From positions 1,512,001 to 1,576,000 of the forward strand of contig NZ_JAKKUT010000002.1 in NCBI RefSeq assembly GCF_029582805.1: 64,000 bases of DNA. The letters run 5' to 3'. The notes beneath the pieces were generated by a model, which worked only from the letters and a program-made list of their open reading frames with translations, was not told the DNA's origin and did no database searches. How positions within the stretch are numbered: the stretch's first letter is position 1; each line of letters begins with the position of its first letter. Shown piece by piece: positions 26,482-37,260 of the stretch. Source of the stretch: Candidatus Synechococcus calcipolaris G9. Lineage in GTDB: Bacteria; Cyanobacteriota; Cyanobacteriia; Thermosynechococcales; Thermosynechococcaceae. The position numbers were made by a program, and so were the translations under genes.

Positions 26482-29400
26482 ATGCATCGAATTCTCAGTC
26501 CTGCCACTGCATCCCTAGACGATCACCCCCAGAGTGTTGTTTTTATTCAACAGGATCCCGCCCCCATTATTTGCCTGACCGCAGCGGATACAGATATTAC
26601 CCTGATTGCCCAAGCCCTGCCCCATCTCCCCGAAAATTTTCCAGACCTACGTTTAGCTCATCTTCTCAGGCTCCAGCAGCAAATTGTCATTGATGACTAC
26701 GCCGAACAGGTTTTAGCTAAGGCCCAGGTGATTTTAATTCGTCTATTGGGGGGGCGGGCCTATTGGCCTTACGGTCTAGAGGTTGTTCAAGAAATTGTTA
26801 CAAACCAAAGGAGCCAGTTGATTGTCTTGCCGGGGGACGATCGCCCGGATTTGGAGTTAATGAGCTTGTCCACCTGCTCCCTGAAGTCGGTAGATATCCT
26901 GTGGCAGTATTTCCGAGAGGGCGGCGTTGCCAATATCATTGAGGGATTAAAATTTTTAGCCCAGATTGGCTGCGATCGCCCCGATCAAATTCAACCCCCT
27001 AGGTCTATTCCTCGCTTGGGAACATATCGAGAGCCAGAAATCCCAGCTCTTGATCAACCCCAGGTGGGCATTTTATTTTACCGGGCCCACTATTTGGCGG
27101 CCAATACCCAGGTGATTGAGGAGCTTTGCAGGGCCCTTGAAGAGCGGGGATTAGTGCCTCGCCCCCTTTTCGTTCAATCCCTTCAGGATCCAGATATTCA
27201 AACAGAAGTTTTGCAGCAATGGCAGGGCAAGATTGATCTCATTTTGAATACAACCGGGTTTTCCTTAGCCCGATTTAGTCAGGAGCAGCCCCAACTCGGA
27301 TTTTGGCAGGCCTTGAATGTGCCCGTGTTGCAGGTGATTCTCAGTTCCAGTTCCCAGAGCCAGTGGCAAGGTCAATGGCAGGGCTTAACGCCGCGAGACC
27401 TGGCCATGAATGTGGTACTACCGGAGGTGGATGGTCGGATTATTACCCGGGCGGTGTCCTTTAAGACCCTGGAGCAGATCCATCCCCAATTGGAGACCCC
27501 CATTAGCTCCTATCAAACCCTGGGCGATCGCCGCGACTTTGTGGCAGATCTTGCCAAAAATTGGGTCAACCTGGGACAAAAACCTCCGCAGGAGCGACGG
27601 ATTGCTCTAATTTTGGCCAACTATCCCTGCCGTGATGGCCGCATTGCCAATGGAGTGGGCCTGGATACACCGGCCAGTTGCATCGCAATTTTGAATGCCC
27701 TGAAGGCAGCGGGTTATCACCTAGGAGAAAGTAAAGACATACCCGTGGATGGCCAGGCTCTCATTGAGCGGCTGACGGCGCGGATCACCAATGACCCCGA
27801 ATCAGCATCCCTGCGGCCGGTGGATCAGCAGTTGAGTTTGGCCGACTACCAGGCCTATTTTGAGGCCCTACCCGATGAAGTTAAAGGACAGGTGTTAGAC
27901 CGCTGGCCTGCCCCCGATCGCCCCATTCCCATCTCTGGATTTTGCCTAGGGAATATCTTCATTGGTATTCAACCCTCTAGGGGCTACGATCAGGATCCCA
28001 GCTTGAATTACCATGCCCCGGACCTAGAGCCAACCCCCGCCTACTTGGGATTTTATGCCTGGGTGCGATCGCACTTTCGGGCCGATGCCCTAATTCACCT
28101 TGGCAAACACGGAAATTTAGAATGGCTCCCCGGTAAGAGTATTGCTCTCTCCCAGTCCTGTTTTCCAGAGGTGGCATTGGGGCCCCTACCCCATTTTTAT
28201 CCCTTCATTGTCAATGATCCTGGGGAAGGCAGTCAGGCTAAACGTCGATCTCAGGCAGTTATTATTGATCATTTAACGCCCCCCCTCACCCGCGCCGAAC
28301 TCTACGGCCCCCTGGAGCAGTTAAGCCATCTCATTGAAGAATATTACGAGGCCGAACAGTTGGATCCGCCCCGATTAGCTCCCCTGCGCCAGCGGATTGA
28401 TACCCTGATCCGGGACATTCATTTAGATCAGGATCTGAAGCACCAGGGCGATCGCAGCTGGGCTGATTGGCTCACCACGACGGATGGCTATTTGTGTGAA
28501 CTCCGGGATGCCCAAATCCGGGATGGGCTACATATTTTTGGTCAATGTCCCCAGGGCCGCCAACTGCGAGATCTGATTCTGGCGATCGCCCGTGGTCAAC
28601 ATAGCTATGATGCTGGTTTAATTCCAGCCTTAGCTCAAGATCAAGGTTTTAGGGATAACCCCCTCCATGGGGATCCCAGCCACCCCGCCCCGGATTCCCA
28701 ATACCGGACGATTGGCCAATGGCAAGCTGCCTTAGAAATCCAGGCCCAGGAGATCATTGATCATCTTTTAGGGGGCAACGACGGGGAACTGGAGATGGGC
28801 CCAGCCAGCCAACGTTCCCTGGCATGGATCCAAACCCAGCTATTACCGGCCCTGCAACAAACCCACCAGGAAATTGACCATCTCTTAAGGGGGTTAGGGG
28901 GAGGCTATGTCCCCAGCGGCCCAGCGGGAGCCCCCAGTCGTGGTCGGCCCGATGTCTTACCCACCGGCAGGAATTTCTATGCCGTAGATCTACGCAGTGT
29001 CCCCACGGAAACCGCCTGGGACATTGGCCGCCATGCCGCTGAACGGGTGATTGAACGCTACTGCCAAGACGAAGGGGAGTACCCCCGATCCTTGGGGTTG
29101 TCCATCTGGGGAACCTCCACCATGCGGACAGGGGGGGATGATTTAGCTCAGGCCCTAGCCCTTCTGGGTGTGCAACCGGTTTGGGATGGCCCCTCACGTC
29201 GAGTCGTGGATCTGGATGTGATTCCCCTCTCCCTGTTGGGGCGACCCCGGGTGGATGTCACGTTGCGGATTTCCGGGTTTTTCCGGGATGCCTTTCCCAA
29301 TTTAATTGAGCTATTTGATCATGCCGTCCACCTAGTTGCTAATCTAGCTGAACCCCCAGAGCAAAACCCCCTCGCGGCCCAAGTGGCAGAGGAGACACAA

Positions 29401-30183
29401 ACCTGGCAGGATGCGGGACTGAGCCAAGAACAGGCCAGAGAGCGATCGCACTTTCGCATCTTTGGCTCCAAACCAGGGGCCTACGGAGCCGGATTACAGG
29501 GACTGATTGAGGGGCAAAACTGGCAGGATGACCAGGACTTAGCCCGTGCCTATATCAACTGGAGTAGTTATGCCTACCAGGGCCAGGGGATTGGCCATAC
29601 GGCCCCCGAAGCCTTTCAACAGCGATTAGGACAAATTCAAATCGTTCTCCAGAACCAAGATAACCGCGAACACGATCTCCTGGATTCCGATGATTACTAT
29701 CAGTTTCACGGGGGTCTCACCGCCGCCGTGCGATCTCTTCAGGGCCGGCAACCCCAGATCTATTTTGGCGATCATAGCCGCCCGGATCAGCCCCGCGTGC
29801 GCCACCTCCAGGAAGAACTGGCCCGGGTATATCGCTCCAGGGTCATTAATCCCAAATGGATTGCCGGAGTCATGGGCCATGGCTATAAAGGGGCCTTTGA
29901 AATGGCGGCAACCGTGGATTATCTCTTTGCCTATCAGGCTACCACTCGCTGTGTTTCAGAGGAGATGTTTAACTACATGATGAGCGGTATTGCCGATGCC
30001 TATGTATTAGATGAAGCGGTACAAGCTTTTGTGCGCCAACATAATCCCTGGGCCCTCCGGGATATGGCAGAGCGGCTCCTAGAGGCCCACCAACGGGGAA
30101 TGTGGCAAGGAGATCAAAATCGACTGGCGGCCCTAAGGTCTCTGATTCTAGAGGCGGAAGGGGTGATTGAGCAGCGGGGCTAG
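26482..30183 (+). CDS. cobN: Cobaltochelatase large subunit CobN
   Basis: A 1233-residue member of the CobN/ChlH family. It has HLGKHGNLEWLPGK, the metal/porphyrin-site signature, in the middle, and GGLTAAVRSLQG and GVMGHGYKGAFEMAA in the last third. CobN-type proteins insert cobalt into hydrogenobyrinic acid diamide in B12 synthesis, together with CobS/CobT or with ChlI/ChlD subunits borrowed from magnesium chelatase. ChlH is larger and differs, so CobN is the better call. No cobS or cobT gene is adjacent, and I see no cobalamin riboswitch in the 255 bp upstream. Confidence 0.9.
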   Translation: MHRILSPATASLDDHPQSVVFIQQDPAPIICLTAADTDITLIAQALPHLPENFPDLRLAHLLRLQQQIVIDDYAEQVLAKAQVILIRLLGGRAYWPYGLEVVQEIVTNQRSQLIVLPGDDRPDLELMSLSTCSLKSVDILWQYFREGGVANIIEGLKFLAQIGCDRPDQIQPPRSIPRLGTYREPEIPALDQPQVGILFYRAHYLAANTQVIEELCRALEERGLVPRPLFVQSLQDPDIQTEVLQQWQGKIDLILNTTGFSLARFSQEQPQLGFWQALNVPVLQVILSSSSQSQWQGQWQGLTPRDLAMNVVLPEVDGRIITRAVSFKTLEQIHPQLETPISSYQTLGDRRDFVADLAKNWVNLGQKPPQERRIALILANYPCRDGRIANGVGLDTPASCIAILNALKAAGYHLGESKDIPVDGQALIERLTARITNDPESASLRPVDQQLSLADYQAYFEALPDEVKGQVLDRWPAPDRPIPISGFCLGNIFIGIQPSRGYDQDPSLNYHAPDLEPTPAYLGFYAWVRSHFRADALIHLGKHGNLEWLPGKSIALSQSCFPEVALGPLPHFYPFIVNDPGEGSQAKRRSQAVIIDHLTPPLTRAELYGPLEQLSHLIEEYYEAEQLDPPRLAPLRQRIDTLIRDIHLDQDLKHQGDRSWADWLTTTDGYLCELRDAQIRDGLHIFGQCPQGRQLRDLILAIARGQHSYDAGLIPALAQDQGFRDNPLHGDPSHPAPDSQYRTIGQWQAALEIQAQEIIDHLLGGNDGELEMGPASQRSLAWIQTQLLPALQQTHQEIDHLLRGLGGGYVPSGPAGAPSRGRPDVLPTGRNFYAVDLRSVPTETAWDIGRHAAERVIERYCQDEGEYPRSLGLSIWGTSTMRTGGDDLAQALALLGVQPVWDGPSRRVVDLDVIPLSLLGRPRVDVTLRISGFFRDAFPNLIELFDHAVHLVANLAEPPEQNPLAAQVAEETQTWQDAGLSQEQARERSHFRIFGSKPGAYGAGLQGLIEGQNWQDDQDLARAYINWSSYAYQGQGIGHTAPEAFQQRLGQIQIVLQNQDNREHDLLDSDDYYQFHGGLTAAVRSLQGRQPQIYFGDHSRPDQPRVRHLQEELARVYRSRVINPKWIAGVMGHGYKGAFEMAATVDYLFAYQATTRCVSEEMFNYMMSGIADAYVLDEAVQAFVRQHNPWALRDMAERLLEAHQRGMWQGDQNRLAALRSLILEAEGVIEQRG

Positions 30184-30319
30184 GTTGAAAAATTAGGCTA
30201 GATTAAAAAATAACCACCATCCTTTGACTAAAATCTTCATACTTAGCAAAGAAAGGTCATACTTGAATTAGTTCCTTTCTATAAATATTCATTTTCGGGG
30301 AGTGGGCGGGTAAGGCCCG

Positions 30320-31759
30320 ATGGCTGGTTATATTCTAATTTTGGCGGTTATTGTCCTGGGTGGGGCGATCGCAACCGTTGGCGACCGACTGGGTTCAAAG
30401 GTGGGTAAGGCCCGTTTGAGCCTGTTTAATTTGCGGCCGCGGCAAACTGCTGTGTTAATTACAATTTTGACGGGTAGTCTGATTTCCGCTGCCACCCTAG
30501 GGATACTCCTCGCCCTGAGCCAGGAATTACAGGATGCGGTGCTACGGATTGAATCGATCCGGGAGCAGCAGGAAACCGCCAAACAGGAACTGGAGGAAAC
30601 CCGTGCAGAAAAAGCAGAAATCGAGGCAGAGTTGGCCCGTTCCCAAAATGATTTAGGGGATATTCGCCAGCGACTCCTACAAACCAATGAGGTGCTAGAG
30701 CGGGCCGTCAATCGTCAGTCCCTCACCCAGGAGCAACTGGATCAACTGCAAAGTCGCTATAGCCGGGCCCAGGCAGAACTAGAGGATTTCGAGGCCCAAA
30801 GCCGTACCCTGCAAGGGCAAATTCAGCGGCTACAACGGGAGCGGGATCAGGTGCAATCTAGGCTGCGGGGGGTTGCCGGGCAAAAAGAACAGCTAGAAGC
30901 GGCCATTAAGGTGGCCAAGGATCGCCTCAGTCAGGTGGAATCCCAAAAGCAGGCGTTGCAAGGAGAAATTAATCGCATTCAGACCCAACTGGATGAAGCG
31001 GATCAGCAGCAGCAACTCCTCTTGAGTCAGCAGCGCAGTCTACGGGAAGAAATTGCTGCCCTAGAGGCCAGTCGCCAACGCCTAGAAGAAAACGTCAATA
31101 TTTTGCTCCTAGGGTTACGGCGGGGAACGATTACCATTCGAGCGGGTCAAATTCTTGCTTCGGGTTTACTCCAAAATATGGGCGATCGCCGCCAAGCCAC
31201 CAGTGCCGTTGAAGAACTCCTGCGTCAAGCCCGCCGCAATGCCATTGTTCTCAACAATCCTCAACAAATTCAACCCACGGATCAGGTGGTACAAATTACC
31301 CAGCAGGATGTGGATCGGCTCGTGGATCAACTTGCTGATGGCCAATCCTATGTGGTGCGGATTTTAGCGGCAGCTAATTACCTACAGGGGGAAAGTAATG
31401 TTCTTGTGGTCCCCCAGGTTGCCCCCAATCAAGTGGTTTTTCAAGAGGGGGAAAATATTGCCAGTATTGCCCTGAATCCCTCAACTATGACCGATGATCA
31501 AATTCTCCAGCGGTTGGATCAACTCTTTACGGTGTCCAATCAGCGGGCGATCGCCTCAGGAATGCTGCCGGATCCCGTCACTGGTTCGGTGGGGTCATTT
31601 CGGCAGATTGAATTGATTAAGTTTGTCCTAGAACTAAAGGAACACCAAGGAAACATCGACATTAGTGCCATTGCCCCCCAGATTGTGTATACGTCGGGGC
31701 CCCTAGAGATTTCCCTGATTGCCCGACAAAATCAGCGAGTGATTCTCAGAAGTAGTTAA
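30320..31759 (+). CDS. DUF3084 membrane-anchored coiled-coil protein
   Basis: A 479-residue protein. Two N-terminal membrane helices (ILILAVIVLGGAIATVGD and VLITILTGSLISAATLGILL by their ends) enclose the KARLSLFNLRPRQTA loop typical of DUF3084. A long coiled coil rich in Glu/Gln/Arg spans about residues 65-265, followed by a mixed alpha/beta domain. DUF3084 occurs mainly in cyanobacteria; function is unknown and a role in envelope or cell-division organisation is only a guess. It follows cobN by 136 bp but need not share its promoter. Confidence 0.85.
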   Translation: MAGYILILAVIVLGGAIATVGDRLGSKVGKARLSLFNLRPRQTAVLITILTGSLISAATLGILLALSQELQDAVLRIESIREQQETAKQELEETRAEKAEIEAELARSQNDLGDIRQRLLQTNEVLERAVNRQSLTQEQLDQLQSRYSRAQAELEDFEAQSRTLQGQIQRLQRERDQVQSRLRGVAGQKEQLEAAIKVAKDRLSQVESQKQALQGEINRIQTQLDEADQQQQLLLSQQRSLREEIAALEASRQRLEENVNILLLGLRRGTITIRAGQILASGLLQNMGDRRQATSAVEELLRQARRNAIVLNNPQQIQPTDQVVQITQQDVDRLVDQLADGQSYVVRILAAANYLQGESNVLVVPQVAPNQVVFQEGENIASIALNPSTMTDDQILQRLDQLFTVSNQRAIASGMLPDPVTGSVGSFRQIELIKFVLELKEHQGNIDISAIAPQIVYTSGPLEISLIARQNQRVILRSS

Positions 31760-32016
31760 GGAGTTAAGGAGTCAAGGTTAATCTAACTCCAGAAAATAAC
31801 GACATCCCTTTCTGGGGAACCTCTGATTTATTTCTGCGTCTTGGAATATCACGTGAGTAAACAAGCGGCTTTGGAGTCTGTGTTGTTTCCCTCCTGGGGT
31901 TTAGTTAGGTATGCGCTACCTAAATCGTTCTACCTCAGACGAGTTTTTGCCATTCATTTTTCCCTATCTAGTTAGTTAGTTAATTACTTTTGTTCGTTAC
32001 TTTTGGAGTCACTCAG

Positions 32017-33387
32017 ATGCAAGGTTTTCAATCTTGGTTCCATCGTCTTGCGACCATTTTTACCGTAGGTTTAACCAGTAGCAGTTTAGGGATTCCCTTT
32101 TTGCCCCTAACAGCCCAAGCCCAAACCAGTTCCTTTAATGATACCCAGGGGGTGTGGGCCCAGGCCTGTATTGATTCCCTCGCCAGTCGGAATATTATTA
32201 GTGGCTACCCCGATGGTACTTTCCGTCCCAATTCTCCCGTTACCCGGGCTGAGTTTGCGGCGATGGTTGGCAAGGCCTTTCCCAATGCCAATGCGGTGCG
32301 ATCGCCGATGCAATTTAATGATGTTTCGAGTAATTTCTGGGCCTACAATGCCATTCAAAACGCAAACCGCACGGGCTTTTTAAGTGGCTACCCCGGTAAT
32401 GTATTCCGGCCGAGTCAAAATATCCCCCGTGTACAGGCCATTGTTGCCCTCTCTAGCGGTTTACAATTTACACCGGCCCAGGCCATTGAAACCACCCTCA
32501 GCGATTTTAATGATGCTGCCGCCATTCCTGACTATGCGCGGTTTGGGGTTGCAGCGGCGACGGAAAAACAAGTGGTGGTCAACTATCCTAATGTGCGTCA
32601 ACTCCAACCCAACCAATTGGCCAGCCGGGCCGATATTGCCGCCTTCCTCTGCCAGGCCACCAGTGGGGGAACCCAAGCCCTCATTCCCACCCAGTACATT
32701 GCCGGCTATTCCGCCCCTTCGGTGGTGAGTATTCCCGCCGGAACCCGGATTGCTATACGCTATCCTGATGCAGAACGCATTATTGTTGCTCCCAACGAAA
32801 CGGTGCCGGTACGACTCTTGACCGCCAGTGATGTGGTCGATACCCAAGGGCGAATGCTCATTCCCGCTGGCAGCCCAGTCTATGGCCAAATTCAACCGGC
32901 CCAGGGTGGTTCCCAGTTTGTGGCTAGCTCCATTGTCGTCAATCAACAACAGCTTCCCTTCGCGGCCACATCTGGGGTGATCACGACGATCAAAAACACC
33001 AATGATCCAAATATTGCCAATGTGTTTCGGAATGCTGCCATTGGCTCTGCGGTGGCCGCTGGGATTTCCGGTTTGGCGGGGAATCAAACGATCACGGCCC
33101 AAAAAGTTCTCACGGGAGCCGTCACTGGGGCCGCCATTGAAACGAATATGGGCCGGCCCGCAGGGGCAATTGTCCGGGATAGCCTCATTGGTGCGGCGAT
33201 CGCCACAGGTGTTTCTGCGGTCACGGGGGACAAAACCATTACCCCGGAAAAGGTGATTATTGGGGCTGGGGCCGGAGCCACCATTGGCGGGGCTATTAAT
33301 CCGGCCGTTGAGCGGGTGGTGGTCATTGATCCAGCCATGGACTTGACCCTGACCCTGAATAATAGCCTGAATGTCAATCCCCAGTAG
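32017..33387 (+). CDS. SLH-domain surface protein with glycine-zipper tail
   Basis: A 456-residue protein from the ATG at 32017, with TTTTGGAG about 10 bp upstream as ribosome site; the frame is open to a TTG at 31990. A signal peptide ([21 protein letters not shown] by its TAQAQ end) is followed by three SLH-like repeats: [16 protein letters not shown] ... [23 protein letters not shown] ... GYPGNVFRP, and a weaker third. The C-terminal part is Gly/Ala-rich ([16 protein letters not shown] and [12 protein letters not shown]), resembling glycine zippers. In cyanobacteria SLH domains often tie proteins to peptidoglycan. The stop overlaps the purM stop. Confidence 0.88.
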   Translation: MQGFQSWFHRLATIFTVGLTSSSLGIPFLPLTAQAQTSSFNDTQGVWAQACIDSLASRNIISGYPDGTFRPNSPVTRAEFAAMVGKAFPNANAVRSPMQFNDVSSNFWAYNAIQNANRTGFLSGYPGNVFRPSQNIPRVQAIVALSSGLQFTPAQAIETTLSDFNDAAAIPDYARFGVAAATEKQVVVNYPNVRQLQPNQLASRADIAAFLCQATSGGTQALIPTQYIAGYSAPSVVSIPAGTRIAIRYPDAERIIVAPNETVPVRLLTASDVVDTQGRMLIPAGSPVYGQIQPAQGGSQFVASSIVVNQQQLPFAATSGVITTIKNTNDPNIANVFRNAAIGSAVAAGISGLAGNQTITAQKVLTGAVTGAAIETNMGRPAGAIVRDSLIGAAIATGVSAVTGDKTITPEKVIIGAGAGATIGGAINPAVERVVVIDPAMDLTLTLNNSLNVNPQ

Positions 33388-34414
33388 GTAGACCCAGCAG
33401 CGAACCTGTCCCTGTCCCTTCAATGACTTCGCCGATGGCATAGGACTGAATGTTTTGGCTGGCAAAGAGGGCGATCGCCCCCTGCACCTGATCTTCAGGA
33501 ACCAGAACCACATAGCCAATGCCCATATTGAATGTGGCAAACATATCCACCCTAGAGACCTGACCCGCTTCAGCTAACCATGTAAAAATGGCTGGAGTGG
33601 GCCAGGCATCGGCAAACAGTTGTAGGGATTGGTTTGGGCCCAGGCAACGGGGCAGATTTTCCGGTAATCCCCCGCCGGTAATGTGGGCCATGCCATGGAT
33701 GTCTAAGTTGGCTGCCTGGGCCGCCCGGATGGCAGAAACATAGATCATCGTCGGGGTGAGGAGACAATCCCCCAAGCTCATCCCCCCTAACAGGGGCGGG
33801 CAGTCAGACCAGTCGTAGGGGCGATCGCTGATGATTTTGCGGACAAGGCTAAAGCCATTACTATGCACACCATGACTTTCAAGTCCAAGGGCAATGTCCC
33901 CCAGTTGTACCTGTTGCCCGGTGAGTACCCGATCCTTTTCCACAACCCCCACGCAAAAACCGGCCAAGTCATAGACCCCTTTGTCATAAAAGCCGGGCAT
34001 TTCCGCCGTTTCTCCCCCTAGGAGGGCGCACCCTGCCTGCTGACACCCCTGACTAATCCCCGCCACCACCTGGGTGAGTAGGTCAGAACTGAGCTTTCCA
34101 CAGGCAAGATAATCTAGGAAAAATAGAGGCTCTGCCCCACAGGTGAGGACATCATTCACACACATGGCTACTAGATCAATGCCAATGGTATCGTGATGGT
34201 TGAGGGCCTGGGCCAGCTTCAGTTTAGTGCCAACCCCATCGGTTCCAGAGACTAAAAGGGGCTTTTTGTAGCCGGAGGGAAGATCACACAACCCGGCAAA
34301 CCCTCCCAAGGAACTAACGACTTCAGGACGGTGGGTGGCATCAACAAGGCTGCGGATGCCCTGGACAAAGGCATGACCGGCGGCCACATCGACCCCCGCT
34401 TGGCGATAGTCCAT
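33374..34414 (-). CDS. purM: Phosphoribosylformylglycinamidine cyclo-ligase (AIR synthetase)
   Basis: A 346-residue enzyme of purine synthesis that closes FGAM to AIR using ATP. Landmarks: [13 protein letters not shown], the [12 protein letters not shown] loop, [31 protein letters not shown], and [13 protein letters not shown], all in family order. Complete and normal in length. Its 3' end overlaps the end of the convergent SLH gene by 14 bp. A small repeat cluster lies immediately upstream. Confidence 0.96.
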   Translation of the reverse strand: MDYRQAGVDVAAGHAFVQGIRSLVDATHRPEVVSSLGGFAGLCDLPSGYKKPLLVSGTDGVGTKLKLAQALNHHDTIGIDLVAMCVNDVLTCGAEPLFFLDYLACGKLSSDLLTQVVAGISQGCQQAGCALLGGETAEMPGFYDKGVYDLAGFCVGVVEKDRVLTGQQVQLGDIALGLESHGVHSNGFSLVRKIISDRPYDWSDCPPLLGGMSLGDCLLTPTMIYVSAIRAAQAANLDIHGMAHITGGGLPENLPRCLGPNQSLQLFADAWPTPAIFTWLAEAGQVSRVDMFATFNMGIGYVVLVPEDQVQGAIALFASQNIQSYAIGEVIEGTGTGSLLGLPTGD

Positions 34415-34423
34415 CTTAAGCGT

Positions 34424-34496
34424 GCCCCATATTAAGAATGCTTCCTATTATTAAGACCAAGCCCCATATTAAGAAGAACCCCCATGTTAAGAACAA
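34424..34496. repeat. Four imperfect 18-bp tandem units upstream of purM
   Basis: Units at 34424-34440, 34443-34460, 34461-34478 and 34479-34496 share the core CCCATATTAAGAA. They fill the gap between the phosphatase gene and purM; the last unit contains the phosphatase stop codon. Function is unknown. They could be a degenerate minisatellite or a regulator-binding array. Confidence 0.55.
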
Positions 34497-34978
34497 CCCA
34501 GATCGGGGTAGGTCTCTTTCAGGTGGACGAGAAGGCCCTGGCAGGCATCGGTGAGGAGATCTAGCACCAGTTCAAAGCCATCCCGGCCGCCGTAGTAGGG
34601 ATCGGGGACATCTTTCTGGGCGTGGGATTGGCAAAAGTCACAGATGAGATGAACTTTATCGCGATATTTGCCATCGGTATCTAGGCGGAGAATATCCTGG
34701 TAGTTTTCCCGATCCATGGCCAAAATCAGATCAAAGTTTTCAAAATCTGAGCCATGAAATTGACGGGCAAGGCTCTGAAGATGAATATCCCGTTGTCGAG
34801 CCGTCATCACCATGCGGGAGTCGGGAGGATCGCCAATGTGATAGTTACTGGTTCCGGCGGAGTCACAGTGAATGTGATCACTGAGGCCGGCTTTTTGGAT
34901 CAGGTCTAACATGATGCCTTCGGCGGCGGGGGAACGACAAATGTTACCTAAACAGACAAATAAAAGTTTAATAGCCAT
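34487..34978 (-). CDS. Low molecular weight protein-tyrosine phosphatase
   Basis: A 163-residue phosphatase with the P-loop CX5R at residues 9-15 (VCLGNICRSPAAEG) and the general-acid Asp in VPDPYYGG near residue 131. The family removes phosphate from tyrosine in proteins; in bacteria it is often linked to exopolysaccharide control, though no kinase or polysaccharide gene is adjacent. The start lies 5 bp after the murG stop, so it is probably in the murG operon. Confidence 0.93.
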   Translation of the reverse strand: MAIKLLFVCLGNICRSPAAEGIMLDLIQKAGLSDHIHCDSAGTSNYHIGDPPDSRMVMTARQRDIHLQSLARQFHGSDFENFDLILAMDRENYQDILRLDTDGKYRDKVHLICDFCQSHAQKDVPDPYYGGRDGFELVLDLLTDACQGLLVHLKETYPDLGCS

Positions 34979-34983
34979 GGATT

Positions 34984-36063
34984 TTAATTAGGGTGGGTGG
35001 GTGGGATCAACTGGCGCACTAGGGTCGCTAATTGTTCGGTACTATCGGGAACCGCCAGGGATCGGGCTTGATGGGCCATGGCCTTCAGTTTGGTGGGATT
35101 CCCTAACCAATCTAAAATTAATTTTTGCAGGCGATCGCCCGTTAGATCCCCTTGGGAGATCATTTCTGCGGCTCCGGCCTTCACCAAAACGTCCCCATTG
35201 TGACGTTGATGGTTTTCGGCGGCATAGGGATAGGGAATGAGCAACCCAGGAGTGCCAGTGAGGGTTAATTCCGTTAAGGCACTGGCGCCGGCCCGGCTAA
35301 TGGCTAAATCTGCTCGTTGCAGTAGACCCGCCATATTGTCATAGAACGGCAACACAACATAGTGGGGATGACTGAGGCTGTGGGCATCGGGATCATTGGT
35401 TCCCGTCAGATGAACCACCCAGGCCCCCGTTTCTAGCCAATGGGGAATGGCTTCCCGTACTTTTTGATTGAGGGCAACCGCCCCTTGACTCCCTCCCATG
35501 ACGACAATCAGCGGGCTATCTTCCGGAATGGCTAAATCAAGGGCTTGAGGCCCTAAAAACTCCGGCCGTACTGGGGTACCCGTGACCGCAATGGTTCTGC
35601 CCGTTTTTTTGTCCAAGTGTTGAACCGCCTCTGCCATGCCCACCGCCACTTGACTGCACCAAGGTGCGAGGGCCCGGGTCACCTTACCGGGAAGGGCATT
35701 GGATTCATGGAGGAGGGTGGGACAGCCGAGACTGCGGGCCGCCAAAATTCCTGGGGCGGCAATGTAGCCCCCCGTAGTAAAAACTCCTTGAATACCCTCT
35801 TGGCGGATCAGGGTTCGGGTTTTTTGGATTGCCCCCAAAAGTTGCCCTAGGGGCCGCAGTTGGGCAATGGGGTTACGCCCTTGAAAGCCCTGGAGGGGAA
35901 CCTGGTGCAAGGGATAGATGCCCGGAACTAATTGGGTTTCGAGGCGATCGGGCACACCCAACCAGTGGATGTCATAATCCGGGAGTGCCTTGGCCACCGC
36001 AAGGGCTGGAAATAGATGGCCGCCAGTGCCACTGGCCGCAATCAAAAGCTTTGGACGAGCCAT
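34984..36063 (-). CDS. murG: UDP-GlcNAc:lipid I GlcNAc transferase
   Basis: A 359-residue GT-B glycosyltransferase that adds GlcNAc to lipid I to form lipid II, the last cytosolic step of peptidoglycan synthesis. Visible motifs are the N-terminal G-loop [15 protein letters not shown], the central [20 protein letters not shown], and [15 protein letters not shown] with the UDP-binding residues. It is a peripheral inner-membrane protein. It precedes the phosphatase gene by 5 bp on the same strand; the Ycf51 gene is 24 bp upstream. Confidence 0.96.
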   Translation of the reverse strand: MARPKLLIAASGTGGHLFPALAVAKALPDYDIHWLGVPDRLETQLVPGIYPLHQVPLQGFQGRNPIAQLRPLGQLLGAIQKTRTLIRQEGIQGVFTTGGYIAAPGILAARSLGCPTLLHESNALPGKVTRALAPWCSQVAVGMAEAVQHLDKKTGRTIAVTGTPVRPEFLGPQALDLAIPEDSPLIVVMGGSQGAVALNQKVREAIPHWLETGAWVVHLTGTNDPDAHSLSHPHYVVLPFYDNMAGLLQRADLAISRAGASALTELTLTGTPGLLIPYPYAAENHQRHNGDVLVKAGAAEMISQGDLTGDRLQKLILDWLGNPTKLKAMAHQARSLAVPDSTEQLATLVRQLIPPTHPN

Positions 36064-36087
36064 AGGGAAAAATTAGAGCATTGTTGA

Positions 36088-36606
36088 TCAACTGACACTT
36101 GCTTGGGCCTTTTGCAAATTAGGGGCATTAATTTGAATCACCATGTCATCATCGCTGCGACTGGTCAAGGAACGAGTCACCTGACCCAAGACTAAGGGCT
36201 GGGATACACCGGGTTGGGGATGAATCACTGTGCGGGCAATAATGATCAGCTGATCTCGGCCCAGACCCAAGCGTCCAGGGGAAAATAAATCCGCGGCCGC
36301 CTGTTGTAATGTTGCCGTCAAACCCTCGGTGGTCAGATCCGGCGGAACTGTAATGACAGCCTGGGTGGCTCCATTATCATAAACGAGGGAAAACTTTGCT
36401 GCTCCAGGAATTTGGGTATGGGTGAGGGGAACCAGGCTAAGGGCAAATAGGCCCGCCGTCAAGACCCCCATAAAGCCCGTGACACCAACTAAACGAAAGC
36501 GAATGCCCCACTTGAAACCAAAGGCAATCACGGCTATCCCAGCCATGGTTAGGGTACCGATACCAACCCAACGGCTATAGGTCAGAAAATCTGTGGTGGA
36601 AAGCAT
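36088..36606 (-). CDS. Ycf51-family membrane protein
   Basis: A 172-residue protein with two N-terminal membrane helices (WVGIGTLTMAGIAVIAFGFKWG by its ends and GFMGVLTAGLFALSLVP), followed by a soluble domain containing KFSLVYDNGATQAVITVPPD (by YDNGATQAV). Ycf51 occurs in cyanobacteria and some algal plastids; function is unknown. It abuts sufU with a one-base overlap (36606), so they are translationally coupled. Confidence 0.82.
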   Translation of the reverse strand: MLSTTDFLTYSRWVGIGTLTMAGIAVIAFGFKWGIRFRLVGVTGFMGVLTAGLFALSLVPLTHTQIPGAAKFSLVYDNGATQAVITVPPDLTTEGLTATLQQAAADLFSPGRLGLGRDQLIIIARTVIHPQPGVSQPLVLGQVTRSLTSRSDDDMVIQINAPNLQKAQASVS

Positions 36607-37106
36607 TAATATTCGTCCTCGTTAGTGACAAAGCCACTGGCTTCATTGGTGGGAGATGGTTCTGTTTGCTCCAGGGCGGCCCGTAATGTATGCCAGGTCA
36701 ATGTGGCACATTTAATCCGCACCGGAAACTGGGCAACCCCCTGCATTGCATTGAGCTTACGAAATTCTCGGGGAAACTCAAATTGTCCTTTCATCATGGT
36801 TTGAAACTGCTCAACCATTTTCAATGCCGTTGTAATCGTTTGTCCCTGCAAGGCATCTGCCATTAAATCCGCTGAGGCCATGGCGATCGCACAGCCTTCC
36901 CCTTCAAACTTGATCTGTTTAATGCGAGGCTCGGAGGTATCTGCACTCACTTCCAAACTCAGGGTTAGATCAATCGTATCCCCACAGGAGGGGTTATGGC
37001 CCCGTTGCTGACGATCTACCGGATCTGCCTGGCCCCGATGGCGTGGTTTTTTATAATGCTCTAGGATTACTTGCTGATATAGGTTGCGTAGGTTATCCAA
37101 CGTCAT
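36606..37106 (-). CDS. sufU: SufU-type iron-sulfur scaffold / zinc-dependent sulfur acceptor
   Basis: A 166-residue protein with the three conserved cysteines C41 (NPSCGDTID, with Asp43), C72 (GEGCAIAMAS) and C133 (IKCATLTWHTL). The long segment between the second and third cysteine, with LNAMQGVAQFPVR, is the SufU-specific insertion, unlike IscU. SufU receives sulfur from SufS and passes it to the SUF assembly proteins; the sufBCDS genes are not in this window. It overlaps the start of the Ycf51 gene by one base. Confidence 0.88.
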   Translation of the reverse strand: MTLDNLRNLYQQVILEHYKKPRHRGQADPVDRQQRGHNPSCGDTIDLTLSLEVSADTSEPRIKQIKFEGEGCAIAMASADLMADALQGQTITTALKMVEQFQTMMKGQFEFPREFRKLNAMQGVAQFPVRIKCATLTWHTLRAALEQTEPSPTNEASGFVTNEDEY

Positions 37107-37212
37107 TGATATTACTCAATTCGAGATCTATCAATCTCAATAGATGATCTATACCATTTTAGCTTAGGTGGGTTCAGGGAGGCGTTCATACTAAAGAGTC
37201 ACTCCTAGACCG

Positions 37213-37243
37213 CTTGCAAGCTTTGGACAAAGAGCGTCAAGGT
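37213..37243. repeat. 31-bp exact repeat, copy 1: remnant of a MAPEG gene 3' end
   Basis: These 31 bases match 38083-38113 exactly and in the same orientation. Reading the minus strand gives ATLTLFVQSLQ, which is the end of the MAPEG protein at 38075-38479. Just outside, near 37244-37255, the two copies continue with only third-codon differences. So this is a coding remnant beside the vapBC-like pair, not a random repeat. Confidence 0.85.
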
Positions 37244-37260
37244 GGCGGCGATCGCCAACG

